Part shown: one piece after another, positions 6,044 to 7,703 of the stretch
Position numbering within the stretch: position 1 is the stretch's first letter
Layout: the number at the start of each line of letters is the position of its first letter
Source: JANWZL01 sp037445185
GTDB taxonomy: Bacteria; Pseudomonadota; Gammaproteobacteria; Burkholderiales; Thiobacillaceae
Length of the DNA stretch: 7,703 nucleotides
Reading direction: 5' to 3'
Assembly: GCA_037445185.1 (NCBI GenBank)
Contig: JBBIKZ010000112.1
Span: forward strand, 1 to 7,703
Notes under the pieces: model-generated
Seen by the model: only the letters and a program-made list of their open reading frames with translations
Database searches by the model: none
What the model was told of the DNA's origin: nothing
Made by a program: the position numbers and the translations under genes

Positions 6044-6625
6044 ATGGCAGACATCCTGCGCGTCCTCGAACTGGCTGAAAGGCTTGGCAGCCTGGCGGAG
6101 TCGTTGCTCAAGGCCGCGGTGCGGGAGCAAGGTCTGCAGTCCGTGCATGCACGCATGCTGCTCTATCTCACCCGGGCAAACCGTTACTCCAATTCCCCCA
6201 TGGCGGTGGCGGAGTACCTGGGCCTGACCAAGGGCACCGTGTCGCAGAGCCTGATCCTGCTGGAGAAAAAGGGGTTGGTGGAGCGGGCTGCGGATGCCCA
6301 CGATAGGCGTGGGGTGCGACTGTTTCTGACCGAGGCTGGCCAGGACCTGGCGCGCGCAGTCGCACAGAGCAGTGTGGCGCGCCTGGCCGAGGCCGGCCAG
6401 GCACTGCCGCAGGAGTTGTTGGTCACGTTGACCGAGATGTTGCGCCGCCTGCAGCTGGCCGGCGGTCGCCGAAGCTTCGGCCAGTGCCGTACCTGCCGCC
6501 ACCATCTGCAGGACGGACCAAACCGCTGGCGCTGCGGCTTGACCGGTGAGCCGCTCACGGCCGAGGACGGCGAGCGGATCTGCCGCGAGCATGAATCGGC
6601 GCCGATGGGAGAGCGCCATCGATGA
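6044..6625 (+). CDS. MarR-family transcriptional regulator with C-terminal four-cysteine domain
   Basis: This is a 193-residue DNA-binding protein. Residues about 30-98 form a MarR-type winged helix-turn-helix. The parts are a helix with HARMLLYLTRA, the HTH MAVAEYLGLTKGTVSQSLILLEKKGLVER (53-81), and a wing with DAHDRRGVRLFLTEAG (84-99), the typical D.RR...LT..G signature. Helices at about 5-28 and 100-138 would form the dimer interface. After this core comes an extra domain, FGQCRTCRHH (145-154), RWRCGLTGEPL (161-171) and RICREHE (178-184). It places four cysteines (148, 151, 164, 180) and nearby histidines in a metal-site pattern, probably zinc or an Fe-S cluster. The start at 6044 is favoured over GTG 6017 because the latter overlaps the likely -10 box. 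No clear Shine-Dalgarno is seen. Position and operators suggest it represses the divergent cytochrome gene and itself. Confidence 0.9.
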   Translation: MADILRVLELAERLGSLAESLLKAAVREQGLQSVHARMLLYLTRANRYSNSPMAVAEYLGLTKGTVSQSLILLEKKGLVERAADAHDRRGVRLFLTEAGQDLARAVAQSSVARLAEAGQALPQELLVTLTEMLRRLQLAGGRRSFGQCRTCRHHLQDGPNRWRCGLTGEPLTAEDGERICREHESAPMGERHR

Positions 6626-6944
6626 GCGCTGTCACATAGGGCTAGGCTGGCCCCTTCTATGCTGCATGCTGCAGGGCGCAGGGGGGCGGACGTTACCCAT
6701 CGGGGTAGGTGGCACTTCGGGCCGGACCCAGTGCGCTACCCTCTCACACGCGCAAGGCCCCTGTGCGTATTGCGCACAAGACCCTTCCCCAGGCAGCGGC
6801 ACCGAGGCCGGCAGACAGGCGGCGGGAAGCACGGGTGACCAGCCGGACGGCACCTGCCAGCCCGAGACTTGGGCGCAGGTTGCATGCTGCGGCCGGCTGT
6901 GTCATACATGGCCGATTGGCAAGGCTCTATCTCGTCTCAGCCGT
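6626..6944. other. 319-bp gap with hairpins, no convincing gene
   Basis: This stretch between the regulator and the ModA-like gene shows no protein I recognise in any frame. Long open frames here follow from GC richness. It contains several inverted repeats. A weak GGGC/GCCC hairpin at 6639-6653, flanked by CATAG/CTATG and followed by CTTCT, could end the regulator transcript. TACCC/GGGTA lies at 6694-6707, TGTGCG/CGCACA at 6762-6778, and a stronger hairpin at 6852-6880. Two short words occur twice: TGCATGCTGC (6663, 6881) and GGGCGCAGG (6674, 6871). I found no clear promoter and no ModE-like site. Confidence 0.5.
6852..6880 (+). other. Strong hairpin in the leader of the ModA-like gene
   Basis: ACCTGC (6852-6857) pairs with GCAGGT (6875-6880), and GCCC (6860-6863) with GGGC (6871-6874). 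This gives a ten-pair stem with a 2-nt CA bulge and a 7-nt loop. It ends 64 bp before the ATG at 6945. There is no T-run after it, so it is not a simple terminator. It could belong to a structured 5' leader, but I cannot match it to a riboswitch class. Confidence 0.4.
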
Positions 6945-7703
6945 ATGGCAGCACCTCTCACCCCATTCGGATGCCTCCTGTTCACCGCAGCCCTTGTTCT
7001 GGTAAACGCCCTTGCTCATGCCGGCGACCGCCTGCTCGTCTTTGCCGGCGCTGCGACCGTGCCGCCTACCACCGAGGCCGCCAAGGCCTTCGAGAAGAGG
7101 ACGGGGGTGAGGGTGGACGTGGTCTTTGGTGGCTCGGGGCATGTGCTGGCGCAGATGAAGCTCGCCAAGCGGGGTGACATTTACTTCCCGGGTTCCTCCG
7201 ATTACATGGAGATCGCCAGGCGAGAAGGGTTGGTGTTGCCCGGCAGCGAGAAGATCGTCGCCTATGTGGTGCCCGCCATCAACGTGCAGAAGGGCAACCC
7301 GCACAATATCAAGGGTCTGAAAGACCTGTTGAAGCCGGGATTGCGGGTGGCCATCGCCAATCCGGAAGGGGTGTGCCTGGGGCTCTATGCGGTGGAGATC
7401 TTCGAGACAGCGCTCACGCCCGCGGAACGCGAGCAGCTCAAGGCCAACATCAAGAATTACACCGGCTCCTGTGAGCAGACCGCCACCGCCATCTCGCTCA
7501 AGCTCGCCGATGCGGTCATTGGCTGGCGCGTGTTCCAGTTCTGGGATCCGCAGCGCATCGAAACCGTCCCGCTGCCCGCGGCGCAGATCCCGCGCATCGG
7601 CTACATCCCCATCGCCATCAGCAGATACAGCCGGCAGTCCAGGCTCGCGCAGCGCTTCATCGACTTCCTCACCAGTCCGGAAGGGGCGGCGATTTATACC
7701 CGA
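6945..7703 (+). CDS. modA: ModA-like molybdate-type ABC transporter substrate-binding protein (3' end beyond window)
   Basis: The visible 253 residues are a periplasmic oxyanion-binding protein of the molybdate-binding (ModA, SBP type 11) family, which captures the anion and delivers it to an ABC permease. Residues 1-26 form a Sec signal peptide (hydrophobic LLFTAALVLVNALA, cleavage after AHA). The mature part opens with LLVFAGAATVPPTTEAAKAFEKRTG, then FGGSGHVLAQMKLAKRGDIYFPG, in the positions where ModA proteins have their first ligand loops. VAYVVPAINVQKGNPHNIKGLKDL and the C-terminal AQRFIDFLTSPEGAAIY are typical. Cys144 and Cys176 could form a disulfide in the periplasm. The reading frame is open to the window edge with no stop, and only a few residues are probably missing. 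The frame is also open far upstream, so the start rests on the signal peptide. No Shine-Dalgarno is evident. Molybdate specificity is inferred, and tungstate or another oxyanion is possible. Confidence 0.85.
   Translation, partial: MAAPLTPFGCLLFTAALVLVNALAHAGDRLLVFAGAATVPPTTEAAKAFEKRTGVRVDVVFGGSGHVLAQMKLAKRGDIYFPGSSDYMEIARREGLVLPGSEKIVAYVVPAINVQKGNPHNIKGLKDLLKPGLRVAIANPEGVCLGLYAVEIFETALTPAEREQLKANIKNYTGSCEQTATAISLKLADAVIGWRVFQFWDPQRIETVPLPAAQIPRIGYIPIAISRYSRQSRLAQRFIDFLTSPEGAAIYTR

Noticed and set aside
5930..6619. Long minus-strand frame opposite the MarR-type gene
   Set aside because: The plus-strand protein has an unmistakable winged-helix signature. The antisense product is Gln/Ala/Leu-rich with no recognisable domain.
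6632..6853. Small 73-codon minus-strand frame in the gap before modA
   Set aside because: It is Pro-rich and Cys-rich, without a ribosome-binding site or homology I recognise, and similar frames arise by chance at this GC content.
6852..6880. Cobalamin or molybdenum-cofactor riboswitch
   Set aside because: The words CAGCCCGAGAC and GCAGG recall the end of a cobalamin element, but the other conserved boxes are absent, and I cannot match the Moco fold by eye.
6663..6890. Short direct repeats TGCATGCTGC and GGGCGCAGG as ends of a mobile element
   Set aside because: They occur in opposite order at the two places, are only 9-10 bp, and enclose no transposase. Chance is sufficient.
6709..7177. 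Two short plus-strand frames around the modA start
   Set aside because: They are out of frame with the signal peptide and ModA-like sequence and contain no domain.

Overview
The window is GC-rich bacterial DNA with tightly packed genes on both strands and the protein families of a beta- or gammaproteobacterium. An anaplerotic PEP carboxylase, a periplasmic P460-type haem c protein and a molybdate-type binding protein would suit a respiratory or chemolithotrophic organism. The lineage is an inference from family make-up and base composition only. I see no phage, insertion sequence, CRISPR, rRNA or tRNA signature.

Layout. At 94-1170 (+) is a CaCA-family Ca2+/Na+ antiporter with both alpha repeats intact. 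It meets, tail to tail with 7 bp between stop codons, a two-gene minus-strand unit: a HAD subfamily IB phosphatase-like protein (4653-3994) followed after 17 bp by a complete PEP carboxylase, ppc (3976-1178). Diverging from the HAD gene across 48 bp is a CbiM-like membrane protein (4702-5361, +). It keeps the N-terminal Met-His and an internal His typical of Ni/Co-binding ECF S-components, but no transporter partner gene is in view. A probable intrinsic terminator follows it.

The most interesting part is 5445-6625. A secreted cytochrome P460/c'-beta-family mono-haem protein (minus strand) is divergent from a MarR-type regulator (plus strand) that carries an unusual C-terminal four-cysteine domain. 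The 110-bp gap between them holds a good promoter for the cytochrome gene with a consensus TTGACA -35 box. It also holds a -10 box for the regulator directly abutting that -35 box, and a cluster of CGATAC half-sites that includes a 17-bp and a 10-bp palindrome. This looks like a self-contained switch in which a metal- or redox-sensing repressor controls a haem protein of a family known to handle nitric oxide or hydroxylamine.

After a 319-bp gap with hairpins but no convincing gene, a ModA-like periplasmic oxyanion-binding protein begins at 6945 and runs off the right edge without a stop codon. Its transporter permease and ATPase would be expected just beyond the window.
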